From: Carallia brachiata
Taxonomy: Eukaryota > Streptophyta > Magnoliopsida > Malpighiales > Rhizophoraceae
Length of the DNA: 64,000 nucleotides
Assembly: GCA_021464245.1 (NCBI GenBank)
Contig: JADCRB010000071.1
Span: forward strand, 3,549,681-3,613,680
Direction of reading: 5' to 3'
This document shows positions 11,113-23,139 of this stretch, one piece after another. Made by a program: the position numbers and the translations under genes. Under the pieces are notes generated by a model. The model did not search any database and was not told the origin of the DNA. It saw only the letters and a program-made list of their open reading frames with translations. Every line of letters starts with the position of its first letter. Position 1 is the stretch's first letter.

Positions 11113-13410
11113 ATGGGCAGATTAGATGAATACAAGCCTGTAATGGCTATGGTAGGGTTGCAATTCTGTTATGCAGGTGTTTCTCTCACCATGAAAGCTG
11201 CTCTTCTTACAGGAATGAGTCCCAGGGTCTTTGTTCTCTATAGGCAAGCCATAGCAACGCTGGTCATTGCACCTATAGCTTATCTCTCAAGGTAATTTGC
11301 CAATCTCTTTCTCTCTCTCCCAGACGCGGAGAGAGTTCTATAGTACAATATTCAAATTAATTCTATTGCAGGAGAAAATCAGGTGGCACTTCATCAATGG
11401 GGTTAAAAAGCTTTTCTTTAATATTTCTGACCTCACTCATCGGGTGCGTGTGACATTAAGTCTATTGTCGTTTTTCTGTAGTTTTATGTAATGTGAACTA
11501 TACCAAGAATCAGTTATTAACTCTAATCTATTACAGAGTGACAATCAATCAAAATATCTTCTCTGAGGGCGTCTATTTAGCCTCATCATCAATAGCCAGC
11601 GCAGTGACAAATCTGGTCCCTACAATCACATTTATAATGGCCTCCATTCTGGGGTAAAGGCGTCAACCTCCGGTTTACTACAAAGTCAAAGCTTTCATAA
11701 AAGTTTGAGATACAATCTCGTTTGACAGACTATCTTGCAGGGTTAAAACAATTCCCCTGTAAATCTAACAATGTGATCAGTTCTTTAAAATGAGCTCAAT
11801 AATGACCATGAGGTTCATTGTGTGAATCTAGATATGAGTTATAATCAGTGAGGTTTCATTCCCACTCATGCAACAATCTGATTTGGATGTTGTTATCGAA
11901 AAACCACATTTTGTTTTTCTAGTTAACGTTTTAAGAGTGCCTGTAGGCATAGCCACATAGTTGCAACTATTATTATGTTTTTTAACCATAATCACAATCT
12001 GCTTAAATTCTTAATCTCACATTTCCTGGGGTCAGCTTGAACACTTCCGGAGCCCCATCCTATCTCATTTTTCGATCATTTTTTGAAAACCTAACTGAAA
12101 AGAAAAGGGCATAAACAAGATAAGAAACAAAAATCACAACTGATACCCTCTAGGTGATTAAGATTGCGTAACCATAAGTTTTGAAGTTTCACGAATTTCT
12201 AACTAACTATATTTTCCAGCAAAAAGAAGCTATTTCCATATGCACCAGACAACTGACATCGTTTTTTTTTTTTTTTTCTTCTTCTCTAATTGAATAGATT
12301 AGAGAAGATTAACATCAAAAGCTACAGAAGCATTGCCAAAATAGTGGGAACCATTATATGTGTCAGCGGAGCCATTTCGATGGCACTTCTTAGAGGACCA
12401 AAGCTACTCAACAGTTTTCTTGGCAGCTTGGGTGAAGAGGAGAATTGGTTGCTCGGTTGTCTACTTTTATTTGGAAGTGCTTGCTGCTGGTCACTGTGGC
12501 TGATTTTGCAGGTAACCGGATATGCAAGTCTATTTCACTAACTTGACGTACCAGCCCCTAAGACAGTCAACTATTTCACTAACTTGACGTTCCAGCCCCT
12601 AAGACAGTCAAAATTTTCAACAGGTTCCAGTTACAGCTAGCTACCCTGACCACCTATCTTTATCAGCATGGATGTGTTTCTTGGCAACAATACAATCAGC
12701 AATCCTAACAGTATTTGTAGAGAAAGACCTGGAAGCATTGAACCTGCATTCCTATATGGAAGTGATTTGTTGCTTATTTTCGGTATGTACCCCTTGTCTA
12801 TGGTACACAAGAACGTGTTCAAAATGACTACTTTTCTGGTGTGCAATCCTACTGACCGAACCAGCAATTGTATAATACAAACAGGGAATTTTGGGATCAG
12901 GGCTAGCTTTCTTCGTTCAGGCGTGGTGCATTTCGAAAAGGGGTCCACTCTTCTCTGCAATGTTTAATCCTTTAAACACAGTTATAGTCACCATATTGGC
13001 TGCTCTACTTCTACACGAGGAGATATATACCGGAAGGTAATTCTACTCGATTTCCTTGTCAATAGACAACTACATCTACCCTTACTCAATATGCTTTTCA
13101 AGGATATTTCTAACTTTCCTTCCTGTTATACATTAGCTTGATAGGTGCAGTTGGTGTAGTGGTTGGTTTGTATGTTATGCTATGGGGTAAGGCCAAGGAC
13201 TTGATAGAGATCCAACAAGGCGGAGATCCAAAGCTAGAAGTTGATCAAACAGAAACCGTACAGATATTCATAGGTGAATCCACCGGTGAAAGAAATTGCA
13301 AAGATTATTTGAAGAACCGCTTTTGCCTGATAAAGCAAATGACACCAAAGAGAGGAACCATACAAACCAATGATAGCAGACCTCTAATTTTCCATCCAAA
13401 ACGCCATTAG
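11113..13410 (+). CDS. WAT1-related (nodulin MtN21/EamA-type) transporter, copy 2
   Basis: Seven exons join in frame to 388 residues: 11113-11291, 11372-11443, 11537-11653, 12298-12511, 12624-12782, 12885-13036 and 13137-13410. All introns are GT-AG. The start MGRLDEYKPVMAMVGLQ is typical of the family. EamA-type helices follow, with the YRQAIATLVIAPIAYLSR, SIAKIVGTIICVSGA, AWCISKRGPLFSAMFNP and LHEEIYTG blocks that characterise plant WAT1/UMAMIT proteins, closest in my memory to the At3g28050 group. The family are multi-pass plasma-membrane or tonoplast carriers, some for auxin or amino acids; the substrate here is unknown. One oddity is that a single A is missing near 13312 relative to copy 1, so the cytosolic tail after DYLK is read in another frame (31 residues, no KEPLLPDK). 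Intron 4 holds a 41-bp tandem duplication. Confidence 0.93.
12530..12611 (+). repeat. 41-bp tandem duplication in intron 4 of WAT1 copy 2
   Basis: Two adjacent 41-bp units (12530-12570 and 12571-12611) differ at one position in the part compared. The equivalent intron of copy 1 has a single unit, so the duplication is younger than the gene duplication. The branch-point region lies just downstream. Confidence 0.9.
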
Positions 13411-13561
13411 AAATTCGTGCATTTTCCCCTCTGATAAATGAATTTGTGAATTTCTTTTCGTTAGAGGCTTGATTATAGTAAACGAAAATTGCAGGAGCCT
13501 CGGAAATGCATTATTCATATATCTTATAATTACTCCTAAGTATATAACCAATATCATGTCC

Positions 13562-13710
13562 AAAAATTCGAAAAAAAAAAAAGAGAAAGAGAAAAGTTAC
13601 CGTTGCGAGACTTTATGCGTTGCCGCCGACAGACGACCTCCGGCGGGAATCGTTTTGGAACGAGTGTTGGAGAATGCATTGGCGCTGTCGTGCACTGGTG
13701 CGATGAAAGG
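13562..13710. repeat. Dispersed GC-rich repeat, first member
   Basis: A stretch beginning with an A-rich tract then AGAGAAAGAGAAAAGTTACC aligns with 22187-22335 over about 150 bp (shared AAAGTTACCGTT, a GGCGG core and GGAGAATG/AGAGAATA). Both lie in non-coding DNA beside WAT1 genes. I do not recognise the element. Confidence 0.6.
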
Positions 13711-14369
13711 AGATGAAGAAGAGGAGATTGAAATAAATAATTTACAGAAAAACTGAAACTCCGCCCACCTGTCCCAAATTCAAACCCATGACCAGACAAA
13801 AAAGTATTCACATGAAGCACAGAAGCCGAGCGAGGGAAAGGAAAGGGTTGTTTATTTATTTTTAGTTTCTTTTTTTTTGTTTAATTATTTATTTATTTAT
13901 TTATTTTTTGAGTGGTACCTACAATCTCGTTATAAAATATTGTCATTATTCTCAGGTCACTTCTGAACTGTTTGAATGGTTACAATATAACCCAATATTA
14001 TAAAGGATAAGTATGTTTAGTTCCATCAAAAACTCTGAACTCATAATCTTTGGTTTGATAGCTTTTTGTTTAGTAACGTTCATACTTATTATTAGATCAC
14101 AACTATTGGTAGTTGTTTATTTATTTTTAAATTATAAGATCGTTACTCTAATCTTGCATTTTAGGCCCAATGGAGCCTAAGCAAAACATACCCAGCAGCC
14201 CAATTATATCCACTACACAAGTAAACATAACAGCTTCGGTTGATATGGCCCAATGTTTAGGCCCTTATAATTGTGCCTAATTGGGACATGCACAAAGTGA
14301 GGACTTTCTTTCTTTTAGTAGATCAGGCCCAAGCTGTAGGCCCATTTTCTACTATGGGACCAAAGTGAT

Positions 14370-17300
14370 TTCTGATATCAGCGTTTTCAACAATTCCAAT
14401 CTTCTGTTGAAGACAATTCAAGATTTTGTTAGAAAACTTTTGACAATTCTGAACATATGCAGGTAAGCGTTTCATGATGAATAATACGGAATCTAATTAA
14501 GAAGCGTTACCCTAATACCCCTTTAGCCAAGGGAATAACCAAAGACAAATGATGAAAACGAGTATATGAAGCATGATAATAAAATAACCAGAGTAAGTAT
14601 CAATTCGATTTCATACCTATAGAGCCAAACGTTGATATAAAGTCCCCGAAGCACCCCAATCCATGAATTCCAAGATCTTTCGATTACCAGTAATTTGCAG
14701 TGGCATTCCAGCAAGTGCACCGTTGTCCACTCTTGAACTTCAACTTGAAAGACAAATATCTTGACAACATGACACACAGCAAACAAACAGCATCAATACA
14801 CTCTATTTATGGGAAGGAGACGAGCTATGCTGATTGTGTAACTTCATGGCATAATAAGTGTCCTAATGAGCTAAAAAGAAAATTCACCTTTACATGTTTC
14901 CCATCATTAGCAAATGAAAGGGCAAGAACTCGAATAATTTTCATCAATGTACCTATTAAATAAACACCTTATTCAACATAAAACATGATTAATTTAGTTA
15001 CGATAGGTTAAAAAAAGGAAAATTCCTCTACCATCTCTGGGTTTAGCTCTAGAATATTGATCCGCACCTGTTAAAATCAGGACGATATTCGACCAAACTC
15101 ACGTGAGGCTCAATATACCCTGAAACGTAACGGCTGTAACCATAACCACAAAGTATTAATTTATCTATCTCTCTATAAATTTTAATGCACACGTGCTTGC
15201 AGGAATGCCAATAACAGGTGCATTTAAATGCTAGCATGACCAATTTTGCTCCTTGATTTTGTTGTATAACTGCCTTTACTAAGACATAGCTGCTAAATAT
15301 GAATCAAAGAAAGCAAAGAAATCAACTAGCGTCACAAGTAGAATACTTCATATTTTATTTTTTAGAAAGTATAATTTCTTACTGTAGCTAAAATGCAAGA
15401 TGCCTCTTGGTTCATGTTGTTTACCAACTGGTAAAAACAATATTGCGTTGGGATGGGATTGTTATATTAACAAAGTGTGAAAACTTTCCTTTTACCATGA
15501 CATAGCTACCCACCCTCTTTGTTGAACAAGCATGTTTATTAGAGTCCATCACCATAAAGCAAAAACTATAGAGTGCATATATTTCCCTGATACAATTCAA
15601 TGATGTCTCTGTATGCTTTAACCATAGGGAGATTCAAAGTGAAAACATATAATTATACCTGCAACCACGCTCTACCATTATTTGCACATTTATGTGTGGC
15701 TTGTACCACAAATAGTTTCTGATGTCCCCGGAATTAGGAATATTATTTAATCTGGCAGGAATTCCTCCCCATTTTTCCCGCAAAGAGTTAAAGAAAAGTA
15801 AAAACAAATGAACAAGATAATTGTTTCTTGCAGCTTCTATCAGAACCAAAAAAAGTTTTTGGGTAAGAAAATGTAATCCTTACTTCCATGAGTATGGAGT
15901 AATCATATACTTAAATATGTGAGGCCTGACTAGAACGATTCTAACTTTCGGACAATGACTTTTCTACTATCGTAAATTGAATGTAAGATTAAAAAACTCC
16001 AGGATAATTTCCAGCTGCTCAAGATACAAAGCTTGAAAGCAAAGACTCCAGGATAATTTCGGGCAATGACTTTTCATGGCTGAAAGCAAAAATTTATCAT
16101 TTACAGAACAGACGTCAAATTGTTCGAGAACAGTAAGCTTTCAGCTGCAAACTTGATTATGGGCTTATAATCACAAATTTCTGAACATGTTATAAACAAC
16201 TCATTTTGTGATTGTCAATTCAAAGTTCATCAAAAAGATCAACAGAGAGCCATACAAATTTCAAATCTAGGATGGGTCATGAAACCTAAAAAGAGATGCC
16301 CATAGGACAAATAAGCTAGATAAAACATGAATAATTCTTATCAGAACTTGAAAACACTAACCAGACTTGATTGGTTTTGCTTCATCCTTCTGTGCTTGAG
16401 AGAGAAAAGAATCAGTTTCTTGGAATACTACTTCGTTTGGTTTGTTCCCTTTGATCTGTGCATAAAAAAGATATAATGCAATAAGCAAACATATTGATAG
16501 CAGATTAACATGAAAAATGATTGAAAAAGCCAATCAAAAAAATTTTCTTCTGCCTTATGTTTGAGTAACTGCATGAGATGGCTCACGCATTTTGTTTGTA
16601 TACTTCAAGGCCAACAAGACATGACTTCGCCAGTACATGACTTCACCTGTAAAAAAATTAAAGAAACAAGTACACCTGGGGAAACGTTTGAGAGTTACCA
16701 CATAGCCTATAAGTTTTCCAAAGATGGCTCGCACTATTGTGTCATGCTATGTTACTTTTTGCAATACCAAACAGCTGGGAAAATAGGTTGGCACGCCTAG
16801 ATATGTCTATGTGTGTCCTGTGCATAGAATTATACCCAAATTGGGGTCGTTCTCTTTCTTCAGTGTCATCAGGGCGGGTTATAAGTCTGGTTTTAACTTC
16901 CTCAGACTCTGAATGGAAGTTCATAAGATGGCAAATTTTCGTTGTCATGGAGTCTAAACTTCTACTAACGCATCTGTCAATCTGGGACCTGTACATTGCA
17001 TAAAGATTCATGTACGCATAGAAATTACATCATCAAAATTAGTGGAAACATTCAATAAAAAGGAAAAATTCTATGGAAGCATTGCATGATGCTAGCTTTT
17101 CAGCAAAATTAGTTATTAAAGAGAGATTATTCAAGCGATGCTCAATCAGAAACAATTGCAAGATATTAAGTCTCTGCACATGATATCACCTTAGGAGATC
17201 AAGAAACTTACTCAGCCATATGACAAGTTGCGTTTCTTGGAGGAGAAGGTGTAATGGAAAAATTTTTCAAGACATAAACTCCAGAAAATCCAAACAATTG

Positions 17301-18230
17301 CACATATGTTGAAGCCAAGACACAGAATCAAATCATAATGGAAGATGCATTACCTTACTTACTCAATGCATTACCTTACTTAATCCAAACTGATTTTGAA
17401 CTCTCTCAGACTTTCTGCTTGTGCAAATCTCCATGGATACCCTATCCTTTTATGCCAGAGTCTTCTCGTGACAATTATGCTATCGCCATCTACAAAATAT
17501 AACTTTATTTAAGTATTTAAGCGAGAAACAAACATATAAGTAAAAAGAAGAAGAAGAAACAAATATCTTGCTTGTTACAGCTGCCACAATTTCGTCAGGA
17601 ACCAGAAGCCACAATTCTTGAACTCCTTTGCTTTATTTCCAATTTTTATCCCAGAAGATACTTGGCCCCAAGTAGATCGCTAGTAGATAAATGTACCAAT
17701 CAAAACTATGGAATCAAACCGCAAAACCTTTTTTTTTAAGAACCAAGCTTACAAATAAAGAATGTCAATTAGTACTTTAATTCAATAGATAAAAAGCAGA
17801 CTTAAAATATACTTATCTCACGACGAAACTTGAGTCTTAAAATTAGGTTCAGCAAACCTTTGATAGAGGACCAATTTTGACTTTCAAGTCACATGCTATT
17901 CTTGTACTGTAAACCAATTGATTCTCTCCATTTCAACAGAGAAGCTGCCGAAAATCACCTCATACCAGCTTTCCCTTCAAAGAAACCAGAACATTTAAAA
18001 AAAAAACAAAAAGAAAAGAAACAATACTCCAAAGAACCAGAAAAGGAAAAAGAACATAATTAAATGTGCAGTATAACTAAAATGGAGGTAAGATCACCTT
18101 CTTGACAATAAGTTGACATTGAGTGCCTTTGCCACACACCAATGCACCAGATATCATAACCTTCAAGGCCTTACTTGAAAAACCAACTGAAACTCCTTCC
18201 CTGACCAGAAAAGAAGGAGAGGAGAGAACA
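14370..18230 (-). pseudogene. Chloroplast adenylate kinase 5-like pseudogene, copy B
   Basis: Exon-sized pieces, in the right order on the minus strand, match plant adenylate kinase 5 (At5g35170 type: adenylate kinase followed by a DUF1995-like part). They are: a P-loop exon with ISGALVCGKGTQCQLIVKK (about 18098-18170); an LVHLSTSDLL block (about 17583-17700); a degraded WLLDG block (about 17390-17500); FHSESEEVKTRLITRPDDTEE as SEEVKTRLITRPDDTEE (about 16830-16935); KWGGIPARLNNIPNSGDIR (about 15690-15790); VRINILELNPEM (about 15005-15075); ALSFANDGKHVKV (about 14897-14945); and GALAGMPLQITGNRKILEF then MDWG (about 14620-14745). Working enzymes convert ATP and AMP to 2 ADP in plastids. Stops and shifts in several exons and missing exons, including the C-terminus, make this a pseudogene. 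Confidence 0.88.
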
Positions 18231-18429
18231 AAAGAGATGGAAAAAAACAAGACAAGAATGGTCTTCTTAAGCCATCAAAACATTAAATAACTCATAAATG
18301 TTGACAAAACAAGAAGAATGAACAGACATTGGTTCTTGATTGTAATCTTCCCTATGTGTCATTTCTGCAATCAATGATAGAGGAAGAGCATTAGCTTCTC
18401 TGCAATCAATAAAAGCACTTTTTCCTTAT

Positions 18430-20905
18430 ATTGGAATTTTCAACAATTCCAAAGTCTCGTTGAAAACAATGCAAGATTTTATTGAAACATTCAGCTATTC
18501 CAAGAATATTCACATAAGTGTTCACAGTGAATTAAACATCATTATAACTTACAAAGCATTACCTTTGTACCTTTGTACCTTTGACCGATGAAATAACCGA
18601 AGACAAGGAATGAAAATGAGACATGATGGCCTATGAAGAAAGATAATAAGATAATTAGAATCAATCTTAATTCAATTTCATACCTATAGAACCAAAGTTA
18701 GTTAGGTCCCAAAGCACAATAATTGCCCCAATCCATGAATATCAAGATCTTTCGACTATGTTTGACTAACCGGATGAGATGACTTCTGCATTTTGTTTCT
18801 TCCCTTCAAAACATGACTTTACCTACACACAAATTAAGGAAACAACAATTGTGAGGTATGCCTGAGAGTTAATACAAGGGTGGTTTTAAGTTTTCAAACT
18901 AATGTCTATGTATGTTACTGTGCATAAGATTATAAACAGATTGGGGTCACACTTTTGCTTCTGTCATCAAGAAGTCTGGCTTCAACTTCCTTAGACTCTG
19001 AGGGGACCGTGTAATGAAGAATATTTTATGTCAAGAGGTCCAAATTTCTAGCAACACATATGTCCATCAGGATTTCATCAGGGAACTACAGATACCATAA
19101 AGATTCATGCAAGAATAGAAACTATATCATCAAAAACAGTACAAACGTACAATAAAAGGAGAAATTTGACAGGAGCATTGCAAGACACTAGTCTTTGGCA
19201 AAGGTAGTTATCGAACTTAGAGTATTTAAGCAAATGCTCAATCAGAAACCACTGTAAGCTAATGAATATCTGCATATAATACCACTTCAAGGGATTAAGA
19301 AACTTACTCAATCATCTGAAAAGCTGTGTTTTTTGGAGGAGAAGGTGTAATGGGAAGAATTCTCAAGATTTACCTACTGTAATCGGAAGAACTCTCAAGA
19401 TTTACCTACTGCAGAAAATCCAAATAATTTCACCAATATAGATGCTGAGAAATATCAAAATAAATCACAATGAAAGGTAGCAGGGCGCACTAGCCCACTT
19501 ACATCCTAGACCTTAGATGGTCTGACCTGATTTTCAGCGTTTTCAGACTTCCTGCTTGGGCAGAACTCCTTGGAAACCCATCAAAAAGCCAGCCTTTTGT
19601 GTTGGAGTCTTCTGGCGACAATCTTGCTATCATCATCTACAAGCACACAAGAGATAAGTAAGTGAAAGAAAAGGCAAAAATGACTTGTTTGTTACAGCTG
19701 CCACAATTACTTCAGGCACCGGATGGCCACAACTCTTGAACTTCTTGCTTTATTTTTACTCTTTATCCTAGAAGATACCTCTGCTCTTAGTTGATCGCCA
19801 TTTGATAGATGTACCAATCCTAATTATGGAATCAAACCACAAAAACTTTTTAAAAGGCAAAAAAGAAAACGAACAAAGAATGGCCGTTAGTACTTTAATT
19901 CAATGGACAAAAAGCAAACTTAAAAACAAACTTTTCTCACAAAGAAACTTTAAAACTTGAATCAACATTTAGCAAACCTTTGATAAAGCACCATTTTTAC
20001 TGAGAAAAATAAGGATGAAACTTTCTTGAGTCACGGCTATTCCTGCACTGATATTCAAGCAACTCGCTTGTGCAAAACTCCACAGATGCCCATCAAGAAG
20101 CCCACCCTTTTGTCCCGGTGTCTTCTCATGACAATGGTGCCATCACCGTCTACAAAATAAAACTTTATTTCTCAAGTATTTAAGCAAGAAACATAGCTAA
20201 TATAAAAGAAATAAAAAAAAATTTAAAAAAAAAGCAAATGTCTTGTTTGTTACGGCTACCACAAGTATGTCAAGAACCAGATGGCCAAAATTATTGAATT
20301 CCTTTGCTTTGTTTCAAATCTTTATACCGAAAGATACCTCTGTTTTCAGTAGATTACCTATCCAAACTTTGGAATCAGACCCAAAAAATAAAAAAAGAAT
20401 CCGCATTAGTACTTTGAATTCAACAGAAAAAAATCACAATTAAAACAAACTTTTATCGCAAGAAAAATTGAGTAACAAAATCAATATTGAGCAAACCTTT
20501 AATAAAGGACCACCCATTTTGAATAATTGGAAAGAAAAAAAAAAAAAGGGACGAAACTTTCTCGAGTCAGAGGCTATTCTTGCACAAACACCAATTAATT
20601 CGCTCCATTTGAACACAGGAGCCGCCCCAGATCACCTCATACCCGCTTCCCCTTCGAAGAACCGAAGAGATAAAAAAGAAAAGACGGGATCCCTCCGAAA
20701 AAAAAAGAAAAAACCTGAAAAGGAAAAGTAGAAAGATAACGAAATATGCAATTAAACTAAAACGGAGGCAAGATTACCTTCTTGCAGGCAATAAGTTGAC
20801 AATGAGTGGCTTTGCAGAAGACACTGGTGCACCAGATATCATAACCTTCAAGGCACTTGAAGAACAATTGACGCTCTGTCCCTGACCAGAAACGACAGGA
20901 GAAGG
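18430..20905 (-). pseudogene. Chloroplast adenylate kinase 5-like pseudogene, copy A
   Basis: This is a second, more broken tandem copy of the gene at 14370-18230. Visible pieces are a P-loop exon (ALKVMISGAPV, then shifted; about 20778-20880), two LVHL-type blocks (about 20240-20345 and 19690-19810), two LLDG-type blocks (about 20045-20155 and 19510-19645, the latter reading GWLFDGFPRSSAQAGSLK), a short TRPDDTEE relic (about 18930-18985) and a RKIL-FMDWG relic (about 18685-18770). The LVHL plus LLDG exon pair is present twice, so an internal duplication occurred. Exons for the KWGGIP and ELNPEM parts are missing. Boundaries are approximate. Confidence 0.83.
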
Positions 20906-21189
20906 AAGAACAGAGATTATACAAAAACAAAAACAAAAAAAAAAAAGAAAAAAAAAGCTGTCTTATTGATCCATCAAAACGCTAAATAACCCACCAAAGA
21001 TTGATAAAAACAAAAAGAAAGGGCGTTTCTTTCATAACAGAAGGAGATATGAAAATGATGATAATGAAAAGATCGTCGGGAAGAAGAAAAAGAGGGGAAG
21101 GTACTGAGGGTTGAAAGAGAGGAGAGAGTCAGGAGCTGGAAGCAACTATTCTTGGAACAAAGAAGAAACTGATGGGCGCATTACTGGCG

Positions 21190-21192
<3 letters not shown>

Positions 21193-21225
<33 letters not shown>
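21193..21225. repeat. (TA)n microsatellite
   Basis: An uninterrupted TA run of about 30 bp follows GGCGGATG. It lies just upstream, in minus-strand terms, of the adenylate kinase array. Confidence 0.95.
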
Positions 21226-21226
<1 letters not shown>

Positions 21227-22186
21227 CATAAACCGACATCATGAGCCTTTTAATAATTAAATATTTGTTGATTTAGATTGGAATTTTCTTGATTAGTAAA
21301 GAAAAGTAGCCGTTTATTTCTATAAAAATAAATAAACCCCCTTCAAAAGTGAAGCCGCATTGCATAAGGATTTGTTTCTACCAAAGCACATTGCATTAGG
21401 ATTTTTTTTAAAGCAAACCACATTGCATTAGGAAAAGTAACCGTTAAATACCTATTTATTGATTTACATTGGAATTTTCTTATTTAGTAAAGAAAAGTAG
21501 CCGTTACTTCCATTAACTGGTCTTAAAAAAAAAAAAACCTCCTACTCCTTCAAAATCAAAATTACACAGTACTTCTTAATTTTACTTTTTTTTAAATAAA
21601 TAAAATTTATTCATAATTTAATATTATATAATTTTTTTATATTTTATTTCAAATAAATTTCTACTAATTATATAATATAATATTATAAATAAATTATATT
21701 TAAAAATGAGTCAAATTAGAAAAAATTTATTAAAATTAATTTCAAATTTCAAATGCAGGTGTTCGCTTACGTCATTTATTTCAGGCAATTATTTTTATTA
21801 AGACTTAATGAAGAGAACAAATATAATTATAATACTAATACATATCTCGAATTTTGATGTTCTACTTAATGTCTTAATTGAAATTAAAATTAATATTTTT
21901 AAAATAAAATTAATAATTTTTAAAAATATAAAAATAATAAGTATTTCAAAAAATTATTAATTTTATTTTTAAAATATCAATTTTAATTTTAATTAAAAGA
22001 ATAAATAAAACACTAAAATTAAAAACACTAATATTTTCTCGTATGATTACAGTTAATAATTTTTTTCTCCTCCTCTTTCAAAGTATTACGAAAAAAAAGA
22101 AAGGGAAAGAAAAATCGGTGTTTAAATAATCTAACCACTTGCACCTTTTCTCTCCACCAAAGGGCGTCCTTCGGCCCGCGATACAA
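21226..22186. other. AT-rich intergenic DNA
   Basis: I see no gene. There is a loose direct repeat (TTGATTTAGATTGGAATTTT near 21269 and TTGATTTACATTGGAATTTT near 21460, each followed by AGTAAAGAAAAGTAGCCGTT), then very AT-rich sequence. Confidence 0.6.
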
Positions 22187-22335
22187 TAATTCGGAGAAAA
22201 AAAAAAAGAGAGAGAAAAGTTACCGTTTGGCAGAGGCTGCGGGTTGCAGCCGAAGAACGTCCTTTGGCGGCAGTCGGTAGTTCGAGTGCCAGAGAATACG
22301 TTGGCGCAGTCGGTCACTTGTTGGACGGAAGGAAG
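22187..22335. repeat. Dispersed GC-rich repeat, second member
   Basis: This aligns with 13562-13710 (see there). It forms the left part of a GC-rich island that runs to about 22700. Confidence 0.6.
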
Positions 22336-22720
22336 CCTGGAGGAGGCTGATCGGAGACGGCGGAAATGCGAATGTTTCAGCATTTGGAGCGGATGCTTCC
22401 TTGTGATCGGCCAGCAACGAACTCGTCCGTGCCATTCATTCGCCAGGGCGAAGTTTAGCGAGGGCTCCGAGGTTGAGGGTGAAAGTACCGATCGTGTACG
22501 GCCTCGGATTTCCTACCATTCGGGCTTCGTAGCTTCGTCGGACGAGCTTTTCGACGTTCATTTCTTCAGAGGTGCTTTTCATGGCAGAAAAGCCGCACTG
22601 CAAGTTGAATTGAACATCGCCGGGAGGCAGCGACGCTGCCGTGGTCGTCAGAGGGCATTTTTGAGACCAGAATTTGCCGTGCTCTGCTTTTGCATGCTAA
22701 AAAGCTCCAAATGAAAAGTT
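22336..22720. other. GC-rich island, origin unknown
   Basis: Markedly richer in GC than its surroundings. A 156-codon plus-strand frame runs 22244-22714 and shorter minus-strand frames overlap it, but none resembles a family I know and the composition is Arg/Ser/Ala biased. It could be part of an unrecognised transposable element or an old 5' gene fragment. I do not call it a gene. Confidence 0.4.
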
Positions 22721-23075
22721 TGAGAATATGAAGGGCAATTCCGTCATTTAAAAAATATGCAAAAAAAGTGCTTTTTTTAACTCAAAGAAGCAAAAATTAA
22801 ATTAAAAACTAATTTCTTAAACAATCTTAGCATGAATGCGAGATTTCCTGTAGCGCTAAATGTTATATGTTGACATTAATCAAACACAAAATCTTAGAAT
22901 TATTGTTTTTTTTTTTTTGGGTTGTCCCAACAAAGTTAGAGGTTGTGCACCTGAGGCTCCAACATTGGCCATGTTAATGAATTTTCCAAAGTTCTTGAAA
23001 TTGTCTGTATGCATTGTCAAAAAAAAAAATGTCTGTATGCATCCCACACAATTTTTTAGTCCTGTGGGGTCTGCT

Positions 23076-23084
23076 GTATATAAT
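23076..23084 (+). promoter_or_regulatory. Candidate TATA box of WAT1 copy 3
   Basis: TGTATATAA lies about 60 bases before the ATG at 23140 in otherwise non-coding DNA. This spacing allows a short 5' UTR. Confidence 0.45.
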
Positions 23085-23139
23085 TGGTGCCACCTGTGGC
23101 TCTACAGCTCCATCCTTCCTTTGACAGAGAAAATTAATC

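Larger units (their letters stand above)
10190..14345 (+). repeat. Tandem segmental duplication, unit 2
   Basis: This is the second unit of the WAT1 segmental duplication described for 480-6440. It lacks the solo LTR and the intron 1 foldback. The collinear 3' match ends near 14345, just before the decayed adenylate kinase array. Confidence 0.85.

Noticed and set aside
14281..17011. Several short ORFs as separate small genes
   Set aside because: They are fragments or flanks of the decayed adenylate kinase exons. The minus-strand exon order explains those with recognisable similarity.
21193..21225. (TA)n run as a promoter TATA box
   Set aside because: It is a long microsatellite with no intact gene downstream on either strand.
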